A DNA stretch of 64,000 nucleotides, from NCBI GenBank assembly GCA_000827495.1, contig KN817654.1, positions 16,537-80,536 of the forward strand, read 5' to 3'. The notes under the pieces are model-generated. The model searched no databases, was not told the origin of the DNA, and saw only the letters and a program-made list of their open reading frames with translations. Shown here one piece after another: positions 33,377-44,879 of the stretch (its first letter is position 1; each line of letters starts with the position of its first letter). A program made the translations under genes and the position numbers. The DNA is from Hypholoma sublateritium FD-334 SS-4 (Eukaryota > Basidiomycota > Agaricomycetes > Agaricales > Strophariaceae).

Positions 33377-35138
33377 ATGCAGCTCCTTTTTACCACCGTC
33401 TTCGCAGCCGTCGTCCTTTTGGGGAGCGCCCACGACCTTCACGATGATCAAATCCCCCTAGGATATGTTAGGTTCCCTATGAAATCTACATACCGCGCTA
33501 GGAACGGGGAAGGTATTCTATATTGTAATAATACACCTTCGAGAGCTGACCTTCTAACAGCTACAGCTGATGCAATATTCTCTGGCATCACTACGTTCGC
33601 CAAGCTTCCTTGGGTACAGTGTCTCACGAGAGAAAGTACGATACCCTTTGATATTGCATTCATCGGCGCTCCTTTTGTGAGTCCATGGTAGTTCATTTTG
33701 CATCCTATTCTGATGAATCTGGTAGGACACCGGTACAAGCTACAGGCCGGGGGCACATTTTGGACCAGGTAACTCAAGATCCTAATTATCAGAATGCGCG
33801 CCTAACGCGAAATTTTATCAAGCTGGTATTCGGGCAGGGTCACGTCGACTCACCCTGTACGACGGTTACAACGTCCCTCTCGAGGTTAATCCTTTCAACG
33901 CCGGCTTGAGGATTGTCGACTGCGGCGATATCCCAGTAACGTAAATCCAGTTTTTATCTAGAGGAATTTTTGCTGATGGTACCCGCCAGGCCATACGACA
34001 ACAAGTTTGCCATTCAGCAGATTGAAGATGGACACAAGGAATTGCTTTACCGTGAAGCGTACTCGCCCCTAGGGAACGATTCAGTCACGGGCGAAAAGCT
34101 TTTTCCTATCTCTATTGATGGGAAAAATCACCCTCGGATTATCACCCTTGGTGGCGATCATACGATTGTTTTGCCCCTCTTGCGATCAATCTACTCTGCA
34201 TATGGACCCATATCTGTGATCCACTTTTACTTCATCTCGGTACGTTCTCCAGATTGACTTCTTTTGCTGGTTGTGGTCCTCAGCTTAATTCTATAGACAC
34301 ATGGAAGCCGTCCATATTCGGTGGGGCTCCATCCGCGCAAGCCGCCATAAACCATGGGACCTATTTTTACTGGGCAAGCCAGGAGGGTTTAATCAGCAAC
34401 GGAACATCCATTGCAAGTGTCTTCTCTATTTTTATCCCGCCTTCACTGGTCTACATGCTCGAGAAGCTTTGCTCCTAGTTCGTTCTTTTCACAGCACGGG
34501 GCCATCAGGACAACTTTGTCTGGTCTGGAAGACTACGAAAACGATGACGATGCGGGCTTCAAGCAAATTGAAGCGTGGGAAATCGACACAATAGGTGAAG
34601 ACAAATGTTAATCCGAATTGCATGGAAGAGAGCGCTTAACGTTGCCTCACCGTGTAGGAACAGACGGTATAATCAAGAAAATACGCAAGACTGTGGGAGA
34701 CGGTCCTGTATACCTGTCAATTGATGTGAGCTTGAAATTCCTACTGTTTGCACTACCGACACGATACTCATGTTCTGCCAGATTGACTCCATAGATCCNG
34801 CGTTCGCTCCNGCTACCGGTACACCCGAAACGGGGGGGTGGTCCACCCGAGAGCTCCGTACGATTCTTCGCGGTCTTGACGGTCTTCACATCGTCTCAGC
34901 AGACATCGTCGAAGCGGCGCCTGCGTATGACACCAATGCGGAGTTGACAACTATGATATGTGGCGTCCACATCTAGATCAGTTCTCAGGCTCATTACGCC
35001 CAAAAATAGGCCGCGGCAGATGTAAGTGGGCGCCAGATCACTGCATGACTGCAGCTCATGGTCTGCCTTGCATTCTAGGTTCTTTTCGAGGTCCTGGGCG
35101 TTATGGAAAAGACCCCGTTAGGTAAGGTAATGGTATGA
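33377..35138 (+). pseudogene. agmatinase / arginase-family ureohydrolase, damaged
   Basis: Agmatinases hydrolyse agmatine to putrescine and urea using two Mn ions. Exons fit a secreted-type fungal homologue: signal-like MQLLFTTVFAAVVLLGSAH, then IAFIGAPF, DTGTSYRPGAHFGP, SGIRAGSRRL, ILTLGGDHT-like motif at 34150-34164, [46 protein letters not shown] and a last exon ending TPLGKVMV with TGA at 35136. One intron (34413-34494) has a GC donor. The metal motif normally read HFDSHLD is altered at 34222-34239: the first Asp codon is TAC (Tyr) and one base is missing, which shifts the frame. The donor after ELTTM also looks weakened (ATATGT). Fold is preserved elsewhere, but activity is unlikely as written. 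Confidence 0.8.
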
Positions 35139-35570
35139 CGAGTTTTACACGGTTGCCGGTGATTCAGACATGAGGCGCGTGATGCTGCAATCTCTGGAAA
35201 TTGTAGTTTCCTTTGAAATTCAATGTTTTTCTCTATTTTCCACCTTCAATCACTCCTAAATGCGTATAAGTCTACCAAAGCTCCGGTCCAATGCTCGTAT
35301 TTTGTATCGACAGATCTCTGGAGCATACATGTTCGATGTAATGTTTCTTTTTATTTCAATGCAAATATGTCATTTCTGTTTTGTCATGAGGTTACCCCAT
35401 CTACCATTCAAACCGCGTTTGGCGTTTGCCTGACAGTGGCTTATCACATTAAATTTTGATTAGGAAGTAGCTTGGGAGGTCCCACACGTTGGAAAAGAAG
35501 TCNAGGTAGGTCATTACAATCTCACGGAATACTACTAGCTTAAATTAATATTTGCCAGTCAAGATATCGA
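35139..35570. other. intergenic, AT-rich, no gene
   Basis: This contains T-rich frames of under 80 codons without recognisable content and one N at 35503. It separates the 3' ends of two convergent genes. Confidence 0.5.
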
Positions 35571-37578
35571 CTACGCCCTCTCTTTGTCTAATGACACAGA
35601 GGACGAGGTCGGCACTTCGTCAATAGTCCTCACGGGGCCTATGAACCATTTCCTAGCTGAAAATATCCAACTCAAGGAGGCAAATATGAAAACACCCATG
35701 ATTATCACTATGGAGTAATCTGCTCCAATATTAGCCCTTCTGGCCTGGTGGGGAAAAGAGGAAGATCACAACGAAGGATACCCATGCAACAGCGATAGCT
35801 CCAATGGGCGTTGACCAGCGTCCCAGGCTGAACGGTCCTGGAACCAACTTGTCCCTCCCGTAAGTGATCCAAAGAAATATCGGGGCTGCATAAGAGGTAT
35901 ACAGCCCAATAACTGAGGAGCTGTCGTAGACGGTTAGCATTCTCAGGCAGAAATATGCCAGGGAATGGGTACCTGGCGAGCGAAGTCAAGGCAGTTTCCG
36001 AGAACCCCAACACACCGCACACAGATGCGACAGCAATAACAAACCAGACAGCGTTCACAGGTGTCTGTGTATAGCNGTTCATTCTCTTCAAGTACCGNGA
36101 TCCTGGGAGTGCGTTGTCCNGTGCGAATGNAAATACAACCCGGGAAGCATCAACTGCTTGGGCAGCGCCGGTCACGTACTGGAATTGAATTAATGCCTGT
36201 NNCNGCTAGCATAAATTTAAGGGTTCTCACCTGGACGACTATAATCAATGACCATATCGCTAGCATACCATGTTTTCCCAAGACGTTGAGAAATACTTGA
36301 CCCATGAAGAGCGGAAGGCGCGAGNTNAAAATATCATCCACGGACGGAATTGCAAAGGATGTGGCAATCAGCAAAATCCATCCTATGGTTGCGGTTGCAA
36401 TTACCGAAACCATAATTGCCAGAGGAGCTGCGCTAGCTGCGTTTGCCGTTTCCTCTGAGATATGCGCCGCAGAATCGTCTNTAAAGTTNAAGAGGCTCGC
36501 ATCACCGAGACGCGGTTAAAGGGTCAAGTATNCCTACAACCCGTTAATGTCCACATAGGCGCCGTAAACGCNAATACGAAAGCCCATCCATCTATTGCAG
36601 TTGAACACAANGCTAAATATGTAAATGGATGACTCACTATTACTCCATCCAGAGCTGTTCTCATATTGAGTGAATGCCTGAGCCGTTGTGGCTCGTTTGC
36701 CTTCCGAGAGCACGAGGAGAGAAACAATTGCAGCAATCGATGTACCAACTGTTGAAAGTTAGCTGTATGAGATGAGCAACATTTATTGGGGACTTTCCAG
36801 TTACAGCTGCGTAGAACAGATTCAGACGTGCGAGAATACTGGTGGCGGACGAGCACACTATTCCGAGAGGATCGCCAGCAATATGCCAAATGTCGCGCCA
36901 GTAGACATGATCACCGCGCCGTCGGTGCTTACCGCTATCGCCGTAGTGATCATCTGCGCGCAGGTAAAATCAATCCCGCAGACGAGGGTCACCTGTCCAG
37001 TGATGTTTGCCCAACCTGTGATCCAGCTAGCAAGAGCAGAGTATTTCGGGGAGCCAATCTGGCTGAGAAATAATAGAGCCCAGCACTCGTTCTACAGATA
37101 TCAGCTCAGTGAAGTCGATTCAATCCCATCCTCACCAAATAGGGCACTCACGGCATCGACGATGCTAACTCAGCCATCGAAAGGGCGACGAACATGACAA
37201 AACAGCATGGTATGAGCCAGCCGAAAACCATTCCAACGTGTCCTCCTAGTCACAAAAGCCTTATCAAATAGTTGAACACCAAACATATCGTACTCACCAT
37301 TGACCAGACCAAATGACAACGTTGACGACACGCTNGCAATAACTCCCATGATCGAAAANGCAAAGGAAATGGTCTCTAGACGCTGACATACGTCGAACAG
37401 ATGAGACAATCATAGAAATAGTCNAAGTGGCCATGCATACCGAGAACTCACGGCGAAATTCGCTCTTGTAGCCCAGTTCGGCGAGCTTCGCATCGTCGGC
37501 GCGGATGATGGACTGTGTATCNGTATGTTGTTCCACACTGATGGCGTTGGCCTCATACTTTTCTGATTTAGTATCCAT
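35571..37578 (-). CDS. GABA/choline-type amino-acid permease (APC superfamily)
   Basis: Proton-coupled APC transporters of 12 spans import GABA, choline or amino acids at the plasma membrane. The minus strand starts MDTKSEKYEANAISVEQH (37578), with DDAKLAELGYKSEFRREFS before the first span. It continues through ETISF...FSIMGV, MAELASSMPTSAGLYYFSA, KYSALASWITGWANITGQV, SVIATATIGWILLIATSFAI, GAAQAVDASRVVF and YTQTPVNAVWFVIAVASVCG to SYAAPIFLWITYGRDKLVPG. The C-terminus (NIGADYSIVIIMG... to SSSVSLDKE) is in a different frame from VVIFLFSPPGQK; one extra G near 35737 explains this. Around ten Ns fall in the gene. It is probably a real gene with one frame error. Confidence 0.75.
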
Positions 37579-38292
37579 GACTGGTCGCCGGGTTGAAAAG
37601 GCGCTCGGGATTCCAAGAGAGCGTTGGTGTAGGCACTAACTAGTAACAAAATAAGTCGGTGGTTTGGCAGAGTTCGACGAGCGCTCCTTAATTATTAATC
37701 CAGACTTGGTTGCTCCCAGGTCGTGGTACTTTCCGATACACCGCATGGAGCATACGAGATTGCGAAGGCATTTTCGAAATCAAAAAGGATTTATGCCCAG
37801 AAGTTGCCAAGATGTGCTCCAAAACTGTGCCATGGTTGGGAGAAGAAAGCCACATGGGGAACGAGCGTTAACGAACCGTCACCGAATTCAGAATTCCTTC
37901 TCACACGGTCACTGAATATCTATTTTTAGCTCCTAACGAATCTACTCCTCTGCGGTCCTACAATCAAACTGATAACCTGAAGTCTCTCAAAATACCTATC
38001 GTGATCCAAGTTATCAACGTCAATATCTGGGCACGAAATTGAGTGTTCTACGGCGATGTATATATTGGTTTTTTTTGAGTCCGAAGCTGGACCGATGCCA
38101 CATATGTATCACAGGTGAGAGCTTGGTGCTATCAAAGCCCGATAACAAGAATAAATTGAACAAAATCTATATATCTCCGGTATCAGCGATATGTAAAAGC
38201 AACCANGACGTGAACTGACCGCAGTCGACCGCCCATTCAGGTGCTTGGGCTCTCTCGNGCATAATCTNTCTATCTCCTTTGAACAGCTGATC
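37579..38292. other. intergenic between divergent permease and deacetylase
   Basis: No gene recognised. It presumably contains the promoters of the flanking divergent genes. Confidence 0.45.
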
Positions 38293-39210
38293 ATGCCCGC
38301 CAAACGAGTGCTTATCGGGTTTGGAGTAGACGTAGACGCAGTGGCAGGATGGTAGGTCACTCAAAGNGTCAATCATTGAACGCGGCCTTCTTCAATCTGC
38401 TCTTCCATTTCAAATGGTTGACTTGGCGTTTTCTAGGTTAGGTTCCTACGGAGGCGAAGATTCTCCTCTTGATATTTCCAGAGTAATCATTTTGAGCATC
38501 TAAAGCGGGATTCATACCCTACTCACNTGCCAAAAATACAGGGAATGTACGCGGGGGAGGTTGGAGTCCCTCGCCTACTAAAATTGTTCAAGAAATATGG
38601 AATCCAAACGACATGGTTTATTCCAGGCGAGCTTTATTACGGAGTGTCAACAACACAGTTTGACAACATGACGGTATGCAGGCCATAGTCTGGAAACCTT
38701 CCCAGAGCAGATGAAGCTAGTGAGAGATGCAGGCCATGAACTGCGAGTTGCTCAGAACATCTGACGGAAAACCCACAATTAATTTGCCACTGTTCTCTGC
38801 CAGAGGACTGCACGGTTACTCACATGAGGTATTTGATATTTTTTTGGTTCTTGCCATGTAATCACTTTCACTTTCACGTACTGATATAATTATAATTCTT
38901 AAGAATCCCGTGGGAATGACCGTGAATCAACGGAAAGATATATTGGATCGCACATACGCCCTGCTGACAGACTTTAATCATGGTGTGCCGCCGAAGGTAC
39001 TCACTTCGACATCAATCAATGACTCGAGGTTGTCATAACCTTGCAAAATATTAGGGAAGCGTAGCCCCTTGGTGGGAGACAAGCAAGGAAGGCACAGATA
39101 TTTTACTCGATAAAGGAATTGAATATGGTGTGTTTCTACGTCGTATCATGCTTCGTGCGCCGCACTCAATTTTTTTTGTAGACCACTCTAGTATGGCACA
39201 CAAGTATGAT
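38293..39210 (+). pseudogene. polysaccharide deacetylase (CE4/NodB-like), 3'-truncated
   Basis: Members remove N-acetyl or formyl-type groups from sugars or related amides. The start MPAKRVLIGFGVDVDAVAGW (38293) is followed, across short introns, by [64 protein letters not shown] and GLHGYSHENPVGMTVNQ, which carry the metal-binding D-D and H-x-x-x-H patterns. Further exons encode APWWETSKEGTDILLDKGIE and DHSSMAHK. One intron (38743-38803) has a GC donor. Family similarity ends near 39205 and a GC-rich repeat starts by 39290, so roughly the last third, about 100 residues, is lost. Confidence 0.78.
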
Positions 39211-39289
39211 TTTCTTTATGCGCAGCTCCTTGCATACTATACACTGCTTACATTCTGCAAGCTGTCAGGCATTCTATATGCCGATTCTT

Positions 39290-40745
39290 CGAGCACCCAC
39301 CACCGGCCCTGGGCGCCTGTGCGACCTTCGATGCTCGCGTGGGCGACGTTCCTCGCTTTCCGTCCCATGCGGCACCCAAGAACGGCACAATGGCGCCTGC
39401 CCGTGTCACGGCCGCCCACACATCCTCGACGTCGTCGACACTCGAGACGCCGCCGACCCCGATACGGCTACTTTCGAAGGATCCGGCTACCGTCCGCACC
39501 CGCAAAGCCCACCCACCCCCGGGCGCTATTCGCACTGCGCAGCCCCACCTGAACGACGCAATACCGTCATCGTAGCCCCTGCACGAGCATCGCCGCTCGC
39601 ACCGGCGCTATTCTTCGACATCGCGCCACATCCGCTGCCTCAACGCCAAACGACGGCGCGACGGCGCTCGCGCGAGCACTGCGGGCGTCGTTCGCAGCTG
39701 GCTCGCTCTCGGACCACCCCCCATCCGGAGAGCTTCTGTGCTCGCGCAGGCGCCGTCCCTTGCATCCCAACCCCTCCGCTATCCAACAACGGTGCGACCG
39801 CACCTACGCAGGCATCGCTGCCTCCGCAGTCGCTGCCTCCCCAGCCGCCGGCTCTCCCCCTCTCCGCATCTCCGGCATTCGAAATCGGCCATCGCAGAGC
39901 CTGCGGGAGCCTCGACGGACTCCGTTTTCTGCCACCCCACCTTTCCACAACCAGATCCGGTCCCCGCCCCTTGACGCCCCGCCTGCACACCGGAGACCCC
40001 ACCGACCGCCGGAGCGCACGCCCTAGCTGCGTCTCCGTCCCTCGAATCCGCCCCCCTCGCTGGACCTGGGCGCTTTCCGTGCCGCCCAGCCCCACCTTAA
40101 TGGCGCCAGACCGCCGCCTCATCGCCCAACAACGCCGCGATGGCCGGCTCGCGCTCCGAACGCCCACCACCCGGCTAAGGCGCCTCCGTGAGCTTCGATG
40201 CTCGCGCAGGCGCCCATCTTTGCTCCCCAACCCAGCCAACATCCAAGAATGGCGCGACGACGCGTGTGCAGGCATCGCAGCCTCTGCGCACCGTACCTCG
40301 CATCTCCGCCTCTGCGGCGTCAGAGACCGCCACCACGGCGCCTGCGGGAGCTTCGACGCTCTCGAGGGCGTCCTTCTCTGTCACCTCGCCCCCCCACAAC
40401 CTGAACCCGCCGCAGTGACGCCCGCGTGAGCTTCGGCGCTTACGCGGGCGCCAATTGCCGCCCTGCTTGCCCACCGAAGACTCGCACAGACCAGCGGAGC
40501 GCACGCAAGAGGTGTGTCTCCGTCCATCGGGGCTCGCCCACTTTGCTGGAACGCTCTCAGCTCGTGCGCCGCCACGATCGCGAGCTTGGGCGGTGGTGCC
40601 AGGATAGACTACACAAAGCCCCGCAGACCCGCGATCTGCCCCCGCACGACCCGCTGCAACCTCTCTGCTAGCCAACACGCTCGTGTAGGGGCTGTCCGAG
40701 GCTACGGACACCCCGCTGCACCTGCGGAGCACAGCATGAGTGCGG
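39290..40745. repeat. GC-rich dispersed repeat family, copy B
   Basis: Aligned by eye with 11930-12660 over several hundred bases in the same orientation. The hairpin-like word GAGCTTCGATGCTCGCGCAG and variants recur at about 39328, 39730, 40190, 40350 and 40428. Long frames across it reflect composition, not coding. Confidence 0.7.
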
Positions 40746-40914
40746 AGTAGGCCTCAATCGACGGCCCGTCGTGAAGTGATCGCGCGGGCGCACATTCGAG
40801 CCCCTCCCTTTCTGGGTGTCGTCGCGCCTATCGACATTTGCACCGCACATTTCTACGTATACATAGCCTGTTGTAGTATTCAAATGATATTTAATTATGG
40901 TGAAACTTAACAAT

Positions 40915-41680
40915 AATAAATGTTACAGCTGTTTTCATAAAGATACGGAATCGCCAAGGAATCGCCAAAAATAAAAAATGGCCTGTTGGCTCTATTTGGC
41001 AAAACCAGCTGAGCGGCGCCACACGGCATCTGCCATCGGCCGTCGGCATAGGAGCGTACATCATCGCCCTAGCCCGCCTTGTCGACGCCGCATACAGCGA
41101 GCTCAATAGCCTGTGCGATGGCCAAACTCAAACACAAGCCTGATGCTCACTGCGCTAGCTCCCTCCGCTGCCACTCTATGCTCTTCAGCACGATCTCTTC
41201 GAACTCTCCTCGTCCCCCCTCTCCCATCTACACTCCGCTGAGTCCGCTCTGAGGACGTCGAGGCCGAGCTCGGGGCAGCAGTGATCGTTTAACAATTGGA
41301 TTTAGTGAGGGCGGAACCTGAAGGTACGTTCTGCGCCTTTGGCTTGAATTCGATTCTGTAGGGCCCTAGGGGACGCATGGCATGCCTGGGGTCATGCCAT
41401 AATGGGGGGGGGGGGTAGAGGGTGNGGTTTTGTGGGGGAATTTCAGATGGAGGAAATAGTACTCGAAGATCCCAATGACGCCGATGACAAACACGCCCAC
41501 TCCAGGCAGCGGCGACATCGCGATGACCTCTGAGAGTGCTGCATTCGCGGGGTGTGGTGCCGAATGGTAGCCGAATGCCGGCTGTACTAAAGCACATGCC
41601 AAACAGGACCAACATGGGGATTTTTATTTTCGCAGATTCCATATCTTTATGAAAACAGCTGTAATGCATTTATTTCATTT
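40915..41680. mobile_element. candidate MITE with about 40-bp terminal inverted repeats
   Basis: ACAGCTGTTTTCATAAAGAT at 40924-40943 reappears inverted as ATCTTTATGAAAACAGCTGT at 41644-41663, and flanking A/T-rich bases extend the match to roughly 40-45 bp per side. The 0.77-kb unit has no transposase. A small membrane-protein-like frame (minus, about 41600-41440) may be a captured piece. Target duplications were not identified. Confidence 0.55.
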
Positions 41681-41689
41681 TTGAGTATT

Positions 41690-42029
41690 TTATACTTCTG
41701 AAGACACTTGGGGAGGATTGTAGAGTTCTGGCATGAGTGAACAGCTCACAGACTACACAGGGCATTTGAGGCCTGCCAGGAGCTTCCCACAATAATGTGG
41801 GGGTGATTAAATGATCAAGGTCAGCCTGGGAATGAAAGTGTTTTTCCCGATGAAATATTAAACTATGCAGTGATGAGTAGAAGACAAGTACGAAGTAAAA
41901 GAGTTAATATCAGAGTGCCAAGTCAGTAAGAAATATTATCAAGGTTGAGTAAAAGATGGGTATGCAAACAAAATAAATACCAAGTGAAAGGGATATTATC
42001 AAAAAAGAGTACTAAGTAAAAAGATAAAA
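41690..42029. other. AT-rich 3' flank of the minus-strand gene at 42.0-43.7 kb
   Basis: Contains short spaced repeats of AAGTA...AAAGAG/T type (41885-42015). No gene recognised. Confidence 0.4.
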
Positions 42030-43675
42030 TTAGAAAGTGTGATGGAGCTTTTGACCTAAAAACTCATAATACTCCTTCTGGGCCTCTTTCATATTTTTGA
42101 AAAGCTTGACCAAGCCATGATTATACTCATCCTGGGTCTTCTTCATATTTTCAGACAGTCTGAGAAATTCATCTCTATCTGCTGGTTGACTCAAAATGAA
42201 TCCTGGGTCAGGAGCAGCCTTGGCCTTGACAGAAGATCCAGCAGGAACAACCTTGGCCTTGACAGAAGATCCAGCAGGAACAGCCTTGGTCTTGGATCCA
42301 ACAGCATCAGGAACAGCCTTGAAAGCAGAAACAATCTTGGCCTTGTTCTTGGGAGGTCCAATAGGAAGAGGAGGCATAACAGGGACCAACTTGTATTTGG
42401 ACTGGACTTTGGCCTGCACAAAAGAATAAGCTATTATATAAAACCAAATAAAATAAACTACAAGAGCATACCTGAGGTGTAGCAGCTCTAGTTTGTTTTG
42501 TAATCTAAAACCACAGTGAGTAAGCCATTGATAAAAAATAAAGTTAAAGGACATACCTGGACAGAGTCATCAGAGTCATCCTCAGAAGAGAAGTATCCTA
42601 GTATGTCCTGAAAGGCCTAAGTTTAAATGCAAAGTAAGTCATCACAGAATAATAAAATAGTGCTAAAGCCTAAAAGACAGACCTGGATAGTAGTTGGTGC
42701 TTTGCCTTTTTCCTTCAATGGTGATTTGGTCTCCTATTTCCAGAAAGTAAATCATCACACAAGAATGAAGTAAAGATAAAAGGCATACTTGGATATCCAC
42801 CTCCATGGATTCTTCATTATTATTAGTTGGCTCTTCTTTTTCCTTTTCTTCATTCTTCTTGCTTAGCAATAGCTTCTTCATGGGAGGCTTGATGGTTTCA
42901 TCCTCAAAGCTTCCAAGTCTTTTCTTCTGGTTGATAAACTTTACCATATCCAGGTTGTAGGATGAAATGTAAACAGGTATACTCTTGCTGGGAACTGAAA
43001 TAACTTCAAGATCAGTGGATAATCTGTTTAAATGAAAGTTCTTGATAATAGCATCCAGATTTTCCAGGTCCAAAGGAGGCAGAGAATAGGTGTCCTGCTT
43101 GTATGTGGCAGGATTGAAGTGGGATCCCAAGATGGCAGCATCAATAGGAAAGATGCAGTAGCAGTTAGAGTTGCAAGTTGTGCATCTGGAACCATTAGGC
43201 TTTTTTCTGTGCTCCATATCACTGATAGGGTTTGTGTGAAATTCTAGAGCATATTTGGCCAAGTCACTCCAGCCCTTGAGCTTGACAATGCACTCTGATA
43301 ATTTCTTCTTCCTGCATACTAGGCATCTGAGTCTGCCTGTAAACACAAGAGTGTTGTCCTCTCCCTTCTTTGCATAAGTGGCAAAGACATGGGCAGGCAA
43401 AGCATGATAAGGTACTATGAACATTCAAATCAAATCAAAGATTCAAAAATTCTAAATCAAAAAATAACATACCAGCTTCAGATTTTGGTTTATCTGTTGT
43501 ATTTTGGTTAAAACAAGCTTGTAGGCTATCTGTTAAACATGCTAAATCAAAGTTGAATAATGAATAAATAACAAGAATAAAGCATACCATGGACAATAAC
43601 CCCATTTCTTTTCAAAGCAGAGCTATAAGAAGCAGAGCCAGAAGAAGAAGTAGCAGCTTTTGATGATTTGGACAT
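42030..43675 (-). CDS. unknown Cys-cluster protein of the AT-rich island (gene A)
   Basis: Seven exons with consistent phases (43675-43588, 43541-43473, 43414-42789, 42733-42683, 42616-42557, 42504-42472, 42413-42030) give an unbroken 436-residue protein. It starts MSKSSKAATSSSGSASYSSA. Around residues 80-150 are CLVCRKKK and CTTCNSNCYC, cysteine pairs that could bind zinc. Later parts include a Lys/Glu-rich acidic stretch (KKNEEKEKEEPTNNNEES), an imperfect internal repeat AVPAGSSVKAK/VVPAGSSVKAK, and a C-terminal coiled-coil-like helix. No family is recognised. It is divergent with the gene at 44030. The codon and base usage are strongly A/T biased, unlike the GC-rich neighbours, and every splice site is clean, which argues for an active or recently arrived gene. 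Confidence 0.72.
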
Positions 43676-44029
43676 GATGCAAAAACTTGGATGAGATACT
43701 GGAATAAGGATACCAGATGCTGAAAGATGGATAGAACTGGGGAATTAAAGATAAATGAATACTCTTTATATATATATTCCACTAGTATTGTTCCAGAATT
43801 GGATGATTATTGTTATTGCTCCACTATTGTTCTATCATTGTTCCTAAATATAGATAATCATTGTTTTTAATATAGATCATCATTGTTGCTCTCTGACCAT
43901 TGTGGCCATTGTTCCTTTTCTCATTGTGACTAAAGATAGAAGTTTATTATTCCAAATATCTATATAAATGGCAGACCTTTGGTCAAAATCAATATCCACC
44001 CATCTTCTTGTCCATTTATTCATTCTGCT
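43676..44029. promoter_or_regulatory. shared promoter region of divergent AT-rich gene pair
   Basis: A 354-bp interval between opposing start codons. It has a TATATATAT tract at about 43767-43776 and several near-repeats of CATTGTT. A TATATAAA-like site (about 43959) lies upstream of the plus-strand start. Function is inferred from position. Confidence 0.45.
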
Positions 44030-44823
44030 ATGGCTCAGATATATGCCTATGACAGTCCTATATCATCTGACAATGATCTTTCCTATGCTTCCCAGCACTC
44101 AACTCCCTCTTCTATCCAGACAACTACATCTTCTCCTTCTTCCATCTTGTCAGGAGACAATCCCTTGATACTTGCTCAGCCTCATACTGCTGCCACTGGT
44201 TATATCCAGCAATATGTTGGCAATTACCATCACAGCAAAATGTCTGCTCGTTTTCAACATGCCATGGCCTATGAAAAAGAAAGCTATCTTCAACTTTGCA
44301 ACATAAAGAGACTTGAAGACTTGCACAATGACATCACAGCTACTGATCCTACTAGCAGCAGCACAAAAGCACAAGACATTCTTTTACAATATTTTGATGC
44401 TGTTGCAGCTCACAAAAGGATGGAAAGGGCAGCTTTCTTCCAAATGAAGTGTCTCACTGATTGTGAAGTTCAACATCTTGAATATATTCAACAACCATTA
44501 TCAGAACCTGAATCAAATGATTCTGATTCATCTTATCATCCAGAAACTGATGATTATTATTCAAGCCCTATAGAACCCAAAGGTATTTATTTTTATCTGG
44601 TTTTAATTGCGATTGATGCTTATAATATCAAGTAGCCAAAAAGAAATCAAGCAAAAAAGCCATTTTCAAAAAGCCAATTCAAGGATTGTGTTCCATTGAT
44701 CCTGGATTGATATCAAACAAACCTATTTTTGTTAATCTCATCACTTCTGAATTGGTAGATACAATGGCTAATTATGCAGCCAACTCAGGCAAAATTTACA
44801 ATATTTTGGAATCTTTACTTTAG
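44030..44823 (+). CDS. unknown small protein of the AT-rich island (gene B)
   Basis: Two exons (44030-44582 and 44636-44823, intron GTATTT...AAGTAG) give a clean 246-residue protein starting MAQIYAYDSPISSDNDLSYA. The N-terminus is Ser/Thr-rich and low complexity. The middle (about residues 65-140) is predicted helical with MSARFQHAMAYEKESYLQL and HKRMERAAFFQMKCL. An acidic Ser/Asp stretch (SEPESNDSDSSYHPETDDYY) precedes a Lys-rich patch (AKKKSSKKAIFKKP) and a tail ending YNILESLL. An in-frame upstream ATG at 43979 is possible. No family is recognised. The divergent pairing, shared composition and intact state suggest it works with gene A. Confidence 0.68.
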
Positions 44824-44879
44824 AATAGTTACAAAAATATCCCCAGCAATTAAACCTGGATACCTTCTAATTTTATTGA

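Noticed and set aside
39206..40429. 407-codon plus-strand frame
   Set aside because: Lies in the GC-rich dispersed repeat, is Pro/Arg/Ser-rich, and starts inside the tail of the broken deacetylase gene.
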